This document shows positions 36,883-49,558 of a DNA stretch of 64,000 nt, in pieces. The DNA comes from Sphagnum compactum (lineage: Eukaryota > Bryophyta > Sphagnopsida > Sphagnales). A program made the translations under genes and the position numbers. The notes under the pieces are model-generated. The model was not told the DNA's origin and did no database searches. It saw only the letters and a program-made list of their open reading frames with translations. The DNA lies in contig OZ234493.1 in assembly GCA_965153455.1 (NCBI GenBank), forward strand, positions 28,448,213 through 28,512,212, written 5' to 3'. The first letter of the stretch is position 1; the number at the start of each line of letters is the position of its first letter.

Positions 36883-39750
36883 TGACATAGTGTCAAAACC
36901 GGAGGCAGTCCTCACAACATCAGACTGAATTATGGTGTCAACTATCAGTTGAGTAAGTTTGCTGGGGGGAAGGACTATGATCCTGAATGAAAGGAAAGAT
37001 CAGGTGTAGACTGGCAGCTTCCTATGGTGTCTTTTGGATACTTTTTGTCATCCAGATCTGTCTTGAATCTGTTAAATGCTAGTTTCTAGAGTCAATTGAA
37101 TTTGTGCAAATAGGGCATGCCTTACAAGCTTGATCTATGCACATTAAATGCTTCTTACATGCAAGCCAGATTGGAAGCTGCAGTCCTAAAAAGCATATGA
37201 CTGCACTCATTTGTACAGCCATATAAGTGGTTTATACAAGCATGTGGTGTCAATCTCAAGCCACGAACAAAATGATGTTGACTTGGAGTGATGGGTTCTA
37301 TTGTTTCAGAGCGTTGAATGGCATTTTCAGTTCATTGTGTCTGAAGTCTAATGTTTAGAGTGAAGTTATTCTCACATTTAACAGAGCATAGTGGTCTTTT
37401 AAATTTAATGCACTAGGGTACTCTTTGATATAAATTTGTTGGTGGGAGGCTTGTTTTCCTTGTCATCCAGAAAGATGCAATGGGCCATGTATACTAAATT
37501 TGACCACATCAATGAAATTTTTCAGTTGAAAGTTCATAACAGGTTTAACTACCTGTAGGATAAATTGGGATTACATGTATAGAATTACATTTGGACTGAA
37601 ATGATCATACAAGTGAAATTCATTGATATGGATAAAATTGATCAATCTGACCCTTGTGGATTGCAGTTGTGAATGAGCACACCATCACACAATACACCCT
37701 TGGAAAAAGTGGTGTACCAATTTCATTTTTGACGAAAGGCTAATAAGCTGCTTTGACATTTGAGTGGGAATTTTTCAGAATGCAGAACCTGCAGTCTGCA
37801 TCCTCCTGAGACTCAATTAGAACTGGCCATCACTCGTTAAAACTTCATCCTCACCAGGTCCATGAATGATGGAAGTGCTTTCTAGAAGGGGCAAGTTTTG
37901 TCTTGTAACAGCCCAAAGTTTTGTCGGTTAGATGGAAGAATGCCCTTATTGGGCTCCAAAGGAACAATCCTTCCCATGCAGAGTGAAGTCATGAAGGGTC
38001 CAGGATTCTGTCTAAAGGTAATGCGGATAGATAGTCACAAAACATTTTCTTGCTCATTTTAAATTCCCTCTAGCCTGACTGCCTACTATTGGCTGATACT
38101 TTAGTCTTTGGACACAAATTGAGAATGCTGTGACTGATAATCATAAAAATAAGCAGCCAGAAATTGATTGTGTAGCCTCTAACCAAGCTAGGTGAAAGGG
38201 CATCAAGCATGACTAGGCAAACTTGAATTGAACACAAACTGCATGTGGAACAGATCCACAAACTTAGTAGGCACAGTTGCTGATAACATCTATATCCACC
38301 TGAGTGGCATCCATGGCTTGGAGCTCATAATGAATTCCATCCAATTCCCTCTGGAATCGATTCTTGGAGCTTGAATACATCATTTTAGCTTTAACTCAGG
38401 ATGTGTCGAGGGACATGAAGTGGCAGTCAATGTGACAGTGGTTCAAGATACAGACATTGTGCATCAGATAATTGAGCATGTCTATGAGATTGTGAAGTAA
38501 ATTCCACAACACTTTGAAGCTACTGTAACATGACAATGTGTATGGCTGTAAACCTATTAATGTCACTCACAAAGTGTCAGACCATCACCTTCATCATGAA
38601 TAGCAATGATGAGCTGCAATGACTACCCACTGATTTCATCAGCTCCTAAGTGGTGGGTCTAGATTAAGTACATCCCATATCAGCAATCCTTCTCAGGAAG
38701 TTGGGCAGTTGAAATCCTCATAACTCGCACCAGGGGCACCTGTCTTCTCCAGAGTGATTTGTTGCAATTTCTCATCTATCTTAGAGATAATGTACCAGTA
38801 TGTTTTTTTCCTCTAGAGCTCCATGAACTTCAGTGTGCACTCATCACTTACAGACATCCCTACTGATGCAGCATTTTGCCTGGAACATACAAAAGAGATT
38901 TTCAATCACAAGTCCATCACAGTAAAGCATGCATCTCAAAGACTGTGGGGCTGATTGCAAGTCTATTGGAGGCCAAGTTTGATGTTTTCCAAACTACAGC
39001 ATTGTCCGAGCAGCATATAAGAACATGAGAAAAAATCGTTTGCAATCATGAAAATGGACAACCCCTGACAACTCCTCAGTCACTTAGGTGAAAGTAACAT
39101 TTACATGGGTTGTTGACCTTATAATTTGCATTTTTGCATTCCATTTGCATGTGAGATGTTCACCTTCTATTAAGAGTACCCACACCAAAATTGAAGATGA
39201 ATAAATAAATAAATAAATAAAAGTTTGTAACAAAACTTGTGTTGAGAGCTTTGTTAGAAATGTGTGTTTTTTTTTACTCATCTTTATTGGCCTTGTTGCC
39301 TACCAAGGCAAGGATATTCTGTTTAGATTCATTATTATAGTAGCTTAAGGGATTTTGGCCCCTAGGTAATAATAATAATAGGTCTATTTTTTTTTATATG
39401 AGAATTTTATATGAAAGATGATATTTTGGCTTGAGTTGAAACTTGAGATTTAGTTATTATTATAGAGTTATAATAATATCTTGAAGGATTTTGGTTTTTT
39501 TTAGAGGATTTTTTGAAGACTATGTTTTTGCATGGTGAAATATTTGAGTTTCCATAATTCTTCTTTTTCCTTAAGATACTTACTTTTTAATGTAAATGGC
39601 AAGGCCACACAGTGTGACACACCCCCTTGTTATTTCATCTAACCACAGTCAATTTCAAACATATGGTAGGTTCCAATCTCACATTAAAATTCCAAATTTT
39701 CTGAAAATAATATAATTAGTGCCAAAGCTAGCAAGGTACTATGGATATAT

Positions 39751-39781
<31 letters not shown>

Positions 39782-39946
39782 TTGTGTTGGGTTGTTGGAT
39801 TTCAAGCTTGTCCTTGGTAGGTTTAAATTTGGCAGTCCAAGTTGGGTTCTGGTAATTGGAGGCGAAGAAATAATTTTTGGGGCGAAGTGAGTGAGTGAGT
39901 GAGAGTGCTTGAGGAATTGCGAGAGGCGGAAGATCGTCGGGACCTC
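36883..39946. other. Intergenic region between J-protein and TFIIF genes
   Basis: No further coding exon of either neighbour was found. It should contain the J-protein 3' UTR and the TFIIF promoter. It carries repeat X on the minus strand at about 38560-38655, an (AAAT)n tract near 39203-39222 and a (TTTA)n tract near 39749-39781. GC content rises in the last 100 bases before the TFIIF ATG. Confidence 0.55.
38560..38655 (-). repeat. Dispersed repeat X, intergenic copy
   Basis: The reverse complement reads GAGCTGATGAAATCAGTGGG, ATTCATGATGAAGGTGATGG and TCTGACACTTTGTGAGTGAC, in the same order as 36421-36525. Confidence 0.7.
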
Positions 39947-42900
39947 ATGGCTACGCTGCCGGAGCTCGTTCTCAAGGACTCTTGCACGGGATGTGGGGCG
40001 ACGCTTGACCTCTACGGCAGCAGCTGCCGTCACCTTACTCTGTGTGTAAAGTGTGGCAAGTCTATGGCCGAGACTGCTGCGCCGTGCTCTGATTGTGGAG
40101 TCCCCATCACACGCCTGATCCGTGTTTGGTCTCTACACCCTTTTTCCACGCTTTCTTTCTTCCTGTTTCATTTGCCTCATAACAGGGATGCAGCGAGAAA
40201 GCTTAGACTTATTATGTTTGGAGTTTGAAGTTTGAAGTTCTTAGCTTCTGGCTTTGTCACAACAGCTCTAAAGTGGAATGATTCTAATCAAGCTTTAGGT
40301 TTGGGAGCTCAATTATGGTGTTTTTCTCTCTTTTTTTTGGTTGTCTGTCGCAGCAGGTCCGTACCAGAAGGGTTTGGAGGTTAGGGTTAGGGTTTACAGC
40401 TCACATTCTGGAAGCCAGTGATTGAAACCACGGTTTTGATGCAGGAGTACAATGTCCGCACACAACCTTTGAACAAGCCACATTTTGTTGGCAGATTCTT
40501 ACAAGGTCTGCCAACCTTTTCAAAGAAGAAAACTAGTGGCACCAAATGGACTTTGCAGCGGGAGGGCTTGCAAGGTCGCCAAGTATCTGAGGCACTTAGG
40601 GTACTGATCTCTGCTGAACATTTGGCCTACTTGTTAGCAAGAGCTCCCTTGCTTTCATGATACTTTAGGTTTTGGACTCTCGATTTGAATTGAACAGGAG
40701 CTATTGACAATCTCAAAGCCTCGTGGTTTGGTTGGAAGACGAATGGTGCACTACAAAATGCTGGTCAGTATGAAGATTTGAGGTTGTATGAAGCATTTGG
40801 GCATATACACCAACACACAGGGTAACTCCATGTACTGATTTGCTCACATGGCTCAAAGATGGTTTTACTCTTGGTTGACTTTGTGGACCAGGAGAAATAT
40901 AAGGCAAAACCATGGATATTGGAGGATGATATTGGGCAGCAGCGATTTCAAGGGCAGCTTGAAGGTGGCCAGCAAGCCACTTACTACTTGCTCATGATGT
41001 CTGGCCAAGAATTTCTTGCTTTTCCCGCTGGTGCTTGGTATGCACCACATGTGACTGTCTCATTACGAGATTCTCTTTCCTGTGTCCATTTGGGGTCTCT
41101 TTTGCAGTCAGGAGATCCAATTTCAAACAACTGTTTTGGGCCATTGTGATTCTCAAATGGCCATCACAGTGTATGTTGTTTGTGGTGTAATCTCCACATC
41201 ATGTACCCTGAACATGTGGTGGTGTAAGATATGATCCATGACATGTTCAAATGTGTCTCATTCACATGAGTACTAAAGGGAATGAGATCTTGAGGCAGTG
41301 GTAATTGCTGCCAGGTACAATTTCAACAAAGTGGCACAGTACAAACAACTTACTTTGGAGGAAGCAGAGGAGCAGATGAAGAATCGGCGAAAGACAGCTG
41401 ATGGGTATCAGCGTTGGATGATGAAGGCAGCCAACACTGGCTCTTCAGTGTTTGCAGATATGGACAAGGTCCCGGGATCTGGTGGTGGTGGGGGCAGAGG
41501 CAGTCGCAAGAAAGGAGGGGATGATGAAGAAAATGAAATTGGTTCTGATGTAGATGAGGATGACATGGATGATGAAGAAGCTCGTAAGAATAGACTAGGG
41601 ATGAACAAGGGTGCAAAAGGTGGTGATGAAGATGGTGAGGAACCTGCTCGGGATGAGAATGACTTGGATGATGAAGAGCCAGAGCGGGGTGAAGCTTCTT
41701 TCTCCCAATGCTTGGATACCACATGCTGCTTTTTCCTTCTAAATGGAAAAGAAAAATAAATAAACACAGGGCTCATATGTAGACATGGTGGGTTGAAAAC
41801 AGGTGATGACTGGGAACATGAAGAAACTTTCACTGATGATGATGAGGCAGTGGGTAATGACCCTGAAGAGCGTGAGGAGCAAGCTCCTGAAGGACCTGCA
41901 CCTCCAGAAATCAAACAGGTATCTTGATGCTTACAGTAGTAGGACTATTCTTTGATCATGAGTATGGAGATATCTCGGGTCTGATGAGAGTTATTATACT
42001 TATAATAGTAGAACTTTAAAGGTAGTAATGACTAATTCAAAAGAAACTGTTAATCTTAAGTGTACGTCCTGCTATTTTGGATGCAACATGAAGCAAAACT
42101 TTGAATTCCACAGTTTTTGAAAACCCAGGAGCCTGTTTGTTCGAGATGGCAGTGATGGTACCAGTGACTGATATGTCTGTCCTGGCTAAACATATCATAC
42201 ACCTGGTTACTGTTAAATCTGTGGATAATCATGTCTATACATGTCTGGGGAAATGTTTCTCTTATTATACTGGAGACAGACATACCTGAATGGGAAATGT
42301 AAATTTAAAACCCTAAAGCCCTAAGCCCATAGGCTATGCATATGGCTGATGCAGGAAGAGGAGGATGAGGAAAATAATCAGGAAGGGCAACAGAATGAGG
42401 ATGCAGCTGGTGGCTTGAGCAAGTCAGGACGTGATATGAAAAAACTCCTTGGCAAATCAGCAGGCATGGATGATTCTGATGCTGAAGACAATGAAGAAGA
42501 TGATGAAGATGTGAGTAAACATGCTGTGTCAAAGTTTGTTGGTCTGCTGGTTAAAGTTTGCAACGTACTCTCACTGTTGACCTGGAGTTGAATCGCATTT
42601 GGTACATTTGTTCCAGGTAGATTTGGACAATGAGGAATTTGGGTTCTCCCCTGTGTTGGCTCCAACACTCAAGGATGCCCGAACAAAAGAGGAACTGACA
42701 GATACTACACCTGCAAAGCCCTCAGGTGCCACTGGCCGTTCTACACCAGCCTCTGCCACGCCTTCTAAAGGCAAACGGAAAGCTAGCACTCCAGGGGAGG
42801 AGACCAAAATTAACACCAACAAAAAGGCAAAAAGTGCATCTGAAAAGGTGGGTTGGTTGCTGTCTGAGTTTGCTTCTGTACCTGATTTGTGATGTGGTAA

Positions 42901-43947
42901 CTCCATCTCTCAAATTTTCAGTTGATTGCTATGTGCTTGTCTTCACCCACCGTCAGTAGCTGATGATGTCAGTATGGCAGCTTGTCACTGCTGTTAGTGA
43001 TGAAGGTGACAGTCTGACACTTCATAGGCAAGTCTCATAGTTATGACTGAGTGATTGTCAAGTTGCCTTCAAAGCGTTCTTGTGGAGATTTCTCTGTGGT
43101 CTCATAGATATAATTGTCTTGTGTATTGTCTATTCAGCAGTAATTATGTGTCTGATCTAGTACTTGCGATTTCAACATTGCTTGCTGCTAATTTTCTGTT
43201 CACCAGATGATTCACCATGATGTGGTTTTCACATGCAAACCTTTCAGTTCAGCATTACCAGAGTTTTTTCAATTTGGAACTAGGCAATTTGAGGTTGTAG
43301 GAGTGGACAAAAGCATTTACCTTCTGTGTGGGTCAGGGTGCAAAAACAATGCCAATATCAACAGCTGCAAAGAAGGAAGCTGCAGCAGGTGCTAAAGTTG
43401 CCACAGGAATGGGCCCTCCCAAAGGAGGTGCAACAGCCAAGGTTGCAGGAATGGGTGGTGGAGTCTCAGAGGAAGAAGCAAAGGCTTTGCTTCGACAGTC
43501 GGGCCCTATCAAGAGCCAAGATCTTGTTGCTAAGTTTAAAAGCAGACTCAAAACCCAAGAGGTGTGCTTGTCATCTTTAAGTTCCCATTGTTGTACAATG
43601 TTTCAGCTATGTGCCTGCAAACATCACAATCTCTTGTTGACAGACAGTATTCCTCGATGGAGGAAAGAGAAGGTTGAAGTTGTCTGTGTTGTTGGACAAT
43701 GCGCTTTACTGAATTGCCATATGGAACATAAACTTCATTGTAGTAAGGTGTTTAAACAATAAGGGGTTTCCATTCTTAATGTTGGGTATAGATTCATTTC
43801 TCCATGTTCACTCTTCAGGTGCAAAGATATGCTGAATGGGATGCAATTTTTGTGCAGGACAAAACTGCTTTTGCACAGATTTTGAAGAAAATATCTCGGA
43901 TTCAGAAAACAGATGGTGTGAACTACATTGTGTTACGAGACAAGTGA
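39947..43947 (+). CDS. RAP74: Transcription initiation factor IIF subunit alpha (RAP74), 9 exons
   Basis: Exons: 39947-40123, 40445-40600, 40892-41037, 41315-41688, 41803-41918, 42355-42510, 42617-42847, 43337-43561, 43858-43947. All introns are GT...AG; total 556 aa, close to plant TFIIF alpha. It acts in the nucleus with TFIIF beta (RAP30), binding RNA polymerase II during initiation and elongation. Residues 1-59 hold the plant-type Cys-rich N-terminus (SCTGCG, CVKC, CSDC). Residues 60-200 carry the dimerisation region: REYNVRTQPLN, FVGRFLQGLPTFSKKK, KPWILEDD, ATYYLLMM, NFNKVAQYKQLTLEEAEEQM. The acidic, Gly-rich middle (to about 420) includes DDWEHEETFTDDDEAVGNDP and GLSKSGRDMKKLLGK. Residues about 484-556 are the winged helix (VSEEEAKALL, LVAKFKSRLKTQED, NYIVLRDK), which in relatives contacts FCP1 and TFIIB. 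Intron 1 has a short TTAGGG-like patch (40379-40396), and intron 7 has repeat X. Confidence 0.95.
42957..43055 (+). repeat. Dispersed repeat X, copy in TFIIF intron 7
   Basis: Contains TAGCTGATGATGTCAGT, TTAGTGATGAAGGTGACAGT and CTGACACTTCATAGG in the order seen at 36421-36525, with more divergence. Confidence 0.6.
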
Positions 43948-46900
43948 AAATGGAGGCTGACTACCTACTATACAGGAATGCATTGTGTTCACAAGTCTTT
44001 TTATGTAAACAATTCTATCTGTTGCTCACATCTTCTCAGCTTTCACAGTGTAAAAATGGTGCAACTTCTGACATGAAGTCTACCAGTAAGTTTTACTATC
44101 TCTGTCCTTCCCAACTTTCCTTATGATTTGAAAGGTTTCTTGAGGTAGCTTGGGCTTCACATTGATATATACATGGTAGTATGTAGGGCCATACTGTAAG
44201 CATCCATCACACCATCTGTGCATGTCTGGGCTGGCCTGGTAGGTGCAGTTCCTATGTTTCATCACCGCAAATCCTCTCTAAGCAGGAGCCAGATCCTTTT
44301 GTATTCTGGGTATAACTTGCTTCTAGTTAAAATGCTATTCCGTGAATTTACTGACCCATTCAGGACGTGTTAACAACTTACACTTACTTGGCCCAGTGCC
44401 TTTGTGTGGACTCCTTTCTCTCTGATTAGTTGTGATGTTATTGAGATGTTTTGAAAATTATTGCTGATAATCAAAGTAGTGTTGCTGTTAATTTGCATGA
44501 ATTTTAGTAGATTTATAGTGGGCCAAGGAAAGATAGATGTAGGAAAGGGCACTGGTGGCCCTCCTTTGGCTGTTTTGTGCACTTTTTATAGCCAGAGGGT
44601 GTCAACCACTTTGCAAAGAGTGCAAGTCAACACTATTTTGAGGCATGCCATTTTCGTAGGTGAGAGCTCTTCTAGGCTCACTGTTTTTCAAATTTGTTAT
44701 CCCTTCAAGTTATGCTTATTGTGACTAGTTGGTGTTCTAGAACATGAGTTGTTCCTTTTCCCTTTCGTGACCCCCCTCTGGGGTTTGTCCTTTTGGCTCA
44801 AACTTAGGTCCTCCCTCTTTGTCCTTTCCTTTCCCCCTTTGCTGAATTCTTTGTTTAATGGAGTTTACCAGGGTTCATCATCCCTTAGCACTAACTAGAT
44901 GCCCTTCTAAGCCTAGACGAATCTTGGACTTAAGACTTGTGGCAAACTTCTCAAATGGTTCAGGATCTTGTCGCCCATGCCCCCATGGTTGGAACAAACT
45001 ATCCAACTGCACGAGGCTCCCTAAAGGGAAATAGGCATCCTGCTTCCTTAGCTTAGTGTCACTCCGTCCTTGTGTTAGTGTCCTCATGCTTGGTGCTGAG
45101 GCCCCCCAAGTCCCTTAGGTCACATCATAGCACATTCTGAGGTGCCACTTAATCCTTAATGATCTTTCTCCACTTTACAATTGAACCTTACTTCATGAAC
45201 TCATTAGGATCCTTGACTAGGCTTACTATTGGCTCTTATCTTATGGCCTTGCATTGAACCACCTTGGCTCATCTTGTGTTGACCCACTCACCACCTTGAC
45301 ATGCCCTCCTCAAGTGGTCTCACACGAGCTCACACCAAGGCTCATGTCAAACCCCCTTTCCTCAGACAATAGAACCTCCTCCCAATAATTATGTTATTAT
45401 AGCGAGAGGGAAATATGTACTGCTACATCATCTCCACTCCCACCCTTTATTTGAGGCTCTATTAGTGTGTAGCACATCTAGTTAATATACTGTGTTAATA
45501 AATCCTGTGTGTACCCCATATACATGAAAAAGTGGAGAGTATAATGTGAGAGACTATTTAAATGTGAGGTGATATAGCTACATCTCTTAATCGCCAGTAT
45601 TTTACTTGCATTGAGAATCTTAAAGTTAGGGGACATTTGGGTTTGCAACTTTGCATGATGGCGATAGTTTTAGACTATTGTAGAACAAACTTAGGTATTA
45701 TATTTGCAACTTTGCTTTGACAATTAATAGATTTTGAAAGCTTGTGGTTGAGACTTGAGAATCCAGATTTGATCTCAAGAAATATGGTGTAATGGTTTTA
45801 GGTTGTGCCTACCACCAACCTCTAGGATTCAGGAACCATCACTGAGCTTCATGGTTTAGCAATGTCGAATAACGGAGTTGTTAGTCATGACAATGCTGCA
45901 AGACTTGGAAGTTGGGATTTAGGATTCATGAACTTGCAAGTTGAATGCTTGCAGGTGAGTTAACATATTGGAGCATGGAGTATTGTATACGCTTGTAAAT
46001 TCTAGGTGTGCCACTATCTTTTGTTATAATAAACCTGTAAATACATAAGCAAAAAATGATGCTAGTTTATTATTAGATCTAAATATGATATTTTGTAATC
46101 TATATGGAACTCAATTATTCACTCCTACACCCTATTTTTCCTTTGTTTTGCATTGTAATGCCCATCATGCTTTTAACCTTTCTTTAACGACCAACAAATT
46201 TTTCATGTGTGCTTAATGCCCAGTGCCAAGTGCCTGTATGTTTAGTCTAGTTGCTAGCGACATAACTAGATATTATGTGTCCAAACTTCAGACTTCAATA
46301 ACCATGGACTAAGTGTTAATCTTTGGAAATTATGTCTACTGCTAGGTACATGTAAAAGCCAAATGCTTGGAGATATTGAATGTTCACTTAGAATTTGCAT
46401 TTGTTCTCTGGACTTCTCTATTGAACACTAGAGAGAGAGGTTCATTACATCTTGCAAGATGAATAAACAGGTATGGTACCTTAAATTATATAGCCCACAT
46501 TTTGTCAAATTCCAATGTGTGATCCCTACTTATAGATTCAAGCTATGAAGTTTTTTCTTGTATGAGATCCAGTTTAAAATTTGGATGTTCTACTCGTGGC
46601 CCCACATTACACAAATTGTAATATTTATATTTTTTGTAGGTAGGGTAACTATTCAATATTTGCTATTGTTACAATGTTGTTGGAATGATTGTGAATCGTG
46701 ATATGTGAAAAATCTATCTAAGCAAACCCTTGGTCACTAAGTGTAGGGATTCGAAACAATTATGCATCATTTGAGAAATTGCTAAAGATTATGAACTTTC
46801 AATCCTACAAGAGAAAGTAGTAGATGTAGGAATTCGATTTTGGTAGTTTGTTGTCAACTAGTTAGGGATTTTGGTTCAAAGTTCATCATATTCCAATGGT

Positions 46901-47429
46901 GCCCAGTGTTTGACATCCATGTGCATAGGGTAGTTACTCTAGTGTTTAGTGGAGCCTAGGCCTTGAAGGGTTGGATGCTACATTTGTGTTGCTTGTATGG
47001 TAGAATCACCAACTTACATAATACATTGTATATATAATCTTTGCCAATTGTGATGGACTACATCTAGCTAAGGTTGTGATTGATTGCCAATTTCTATAAA
47101 CTAAATTTGCTTGATTCCCAATGCCCATTTCCCACATATTTAATTTTAGGGTTTAAATCCAAGTCCATTTGTGAATATAATATGTTGAGCAAATTTATGA
47201 AAAAATTCCAATTTGATCAACTTTCAACTTGTAACATTTGTTTTGTGGTTCCTAGTCCTTTGTTGCATGCAAGGTTAATACATCATGGCCCCTTTACAAA
47301 TCCCTTCGAATTTCAAGTTCAAGCCTTTATTCCTTGTTTCATCACCACTTGAAGATGAGGGCAGTCCATCTTCTGCCCAACCTACTATTGTTTGATCTGC
47401 AAATATATCACCAAGTCAAGTTGCTTCTA
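43948..47429. other. Intergenic region, no gene supported
   Basis: The TFIIF 3' UTR should lie at the left. A minus-strand open frame at 44878-45087 (contains DPEPFEKFATSLKSKIR) looks somewhat protein-like, and its surroundings up to about 45400 are less AT-rich than the flanks. It could be a remnant of a retroelement, but I cannot name a domain. Nothing else is supported. Confidence 0.45.
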
Positions 47430-49558
47430 ATTTAACATGTGAAGATTTGTCCAATCATATTCCACCAAAGAAACAAAAGTTATATGACAGCTCAAAGAAG
47501 TTTCAGGATGCTTGGACAACCCATTTGCCTTGGGCAAAATCTGTCATTGATGAAAAAGGGTTGGTGCAACAAGTTAGATGCAAAATTTGCACAACTATTA
47601 GAGAGAAGGAAAATTTGTTAGCCCCAAAGCTAAATAATTTGCTTAAACATGTTGGGTGTTGGAAAACTAAGTTTTTAATGCCAAGTGTGGATGCTGGTTC
47701 ACATTACTTTAACAAAAATTTGGTGCATGCTAAGAATGAATGTGATTTTTTTGTTGTTAACCTTTTATCTTGGATTAGCTCCATGTTGATTTCCCTTCTA
47801 AACACAAAAAAAAGTATGTGCAATGCAATTTCTTTCAATTTAAACCATTTGTTGACCCATGGCCGTCCCATGATTAACTATGAATACATGCCAAGCTTGT
47901 TTCACATGTTGAAGGTCAAATTTGTTTCTTGGAAGCATTGGTTAGATTCTTCAAGTTGGGGCATGGCTAAAGTGATGCACGATGTGTTGCTAGAGGCCAC
48001 AAAGGCGGCATTTTTTCATGCCAACTTCATTACTTTCAGTGTACATGAAATTATAACCATTAATAACACACAATGGTTGTCAACTCATTAAGACATGGTG
48101 TAAGGTTGGAAGAGGATTCTAATCCTCCTATGTGTTGAATCTATTGGGGTTTTCGTCACATCTTACAACATTTTTGGACTGATGGTTAAGGGCTTGCTTA
48201 CGTTTAGTGGGTTAGGGTTGGAGGAATTAGCAAGGAAGCTAGTTAGCATGGGATGCAATGGAGCTCTATCTTTCAAGGCCATTGAACGAATGTGACCATG
48301 TAATTCAAAAAAGTTGTCACCCCTTTTCTAAGTGGAATTCATTGTTTTGCCCATAAGATGAATTTGATAATGATCACTTTGTTTGACTTTCCACTTGTGC
48401 ATCGATTAGAGGATGTATTACAAAGGTTGTATTTTTGCTCATAGCCCAAAGAAATTCCTTCAATTTCAAAAGCTGGCAGATTTGATTAACACAAAAGGTA
48501 TCAAGTTGCTACTAAACGTGAAAACTCGATGGATCTCCATGCTTTCCCCAACAAAATGGGTATATGTTGAATACCATCCTTTAATTGTGAAAATGCATTC
48601 TAAGAGTTCCAAGAATGATTAAGCTTTGAAGAATTTGAATGTCATGTGTGAAGTTGAATTCATATTGGGTTTGCCTTGTATTTTGCCATTGCTGGAATGT
48701 GTGCCAAAATTTCTCAAGATAGAAATGATTTTGTGTGTGACTTTGTTTAGAGTGTCAAGCAAACGCAACAAAAGTTGTACAAGTTATATTGTGATTTTTA
48801 CACTAGGTTTGATGATCTAGCTTTTGATGATTTTAATGTTATTGAAACGTTCATTAATGTTGCCTTGCCTATGAATTGGTCTTCTAATATGAATGGTCCA
48901 AAGGATGCCATGTATTTGACATTTTCTTTTGTTAAGCACAACTACCCTTTATACTGTCACGAACTTTCTAGTGTTAGAGAGCTTCAATTTGTCACAAGGG
49001 AGGCTTTCAAGCTAGTTGTGGACAAAGTGAAACAACAATGTGAGGGAGTAGTAAACAATCTTATCAAAGAGCTTGAACAATGTTTTCCAAAACACCAGTT
49101 ATGATGGCACTAAGCATGGTTTATTTCCAATTTTGGGCAAGAAATCCAGCTCATGCAAATGAGGAATGTCACTGACAATAAATTGTGTTGAAGGTTGCCT
49201 TTTGTGCCCTTTGCATGGTGGGTGAGTCTGGGAAAGTGGTCCTTGCCTTGCTTCAGCTCATGCCCTGGATTTACATGTATCTTTTTTCAAGATGATTATG
49301 GGACACAACTTTGACCCAATTTTATGTGAGGGAAATGATTTCAATCCCTTTACAAGGATGTGGTGCAAATTTTCTGGATCTCCATTTCTCAACCACAAGC
49401 TTTTAGAATTCATTAAACTTGTTGAAATTACAGTTGTCCTAGTGCTTGGTTCTGTCAAAAATGAACGCACTTTCAACAGTATGGCCTTCATGAAGACCAA
49501 ACTATGGAATCGACTTAGCACACATCTAGACTTGTGCACCAGATTCTATAGTTAGTGC
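47430..49558 (+). pseudogene. Decayed hAT-family transposase
   Basis: Several frames on one strand together read as a hAT transposase broken by frameshifts and stops: 47447-48091, then 48413-48622, 48626-48820, 48775-49104 and 49292-49555. The first has a BED-like zinc-finger region (VRCKICTTIREKENLL, LNNLLKHVGCWK), then DVLLEATKAAFFHANFITFS in the catalytic domain. The middle has KTRWISMLSP and FDDLAFDDFNV. The end carries the hAT C-terminal dimerisation region: LLEFIKLVEITVVLVLGSVK, NERTFNSMAFMKTKLWNRLS. The motif order is right, but the stop at 48091 and at least two frame changes mean no functional protein. Terminal inverted repeats and target duplication were not found. The element belonged to a cut-and-paste DNA transposon; whether the MITE at 14.4 kb was mobilised by this family is unknown. 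Confidence 0.85.

Noticed and set aside
39899-39946. N-terminal extension of TFIIF alpha from 39899
   Set aside because: It would need a GTG start; the first ATG in frame is 39947 and gives the expected N-terminus.
40379-40396. TTAGGG-like patch as an interstitial telomere
   Set aside because: Only about two units occur inside an intron; too short to claim.
41350-41914. Ser/Pro- and His-rich minus-strand frames
   Set aside because: They are shadows of the acidic Asp/Glu/Gly-rich TFIIF alpha exons and cross true introns.
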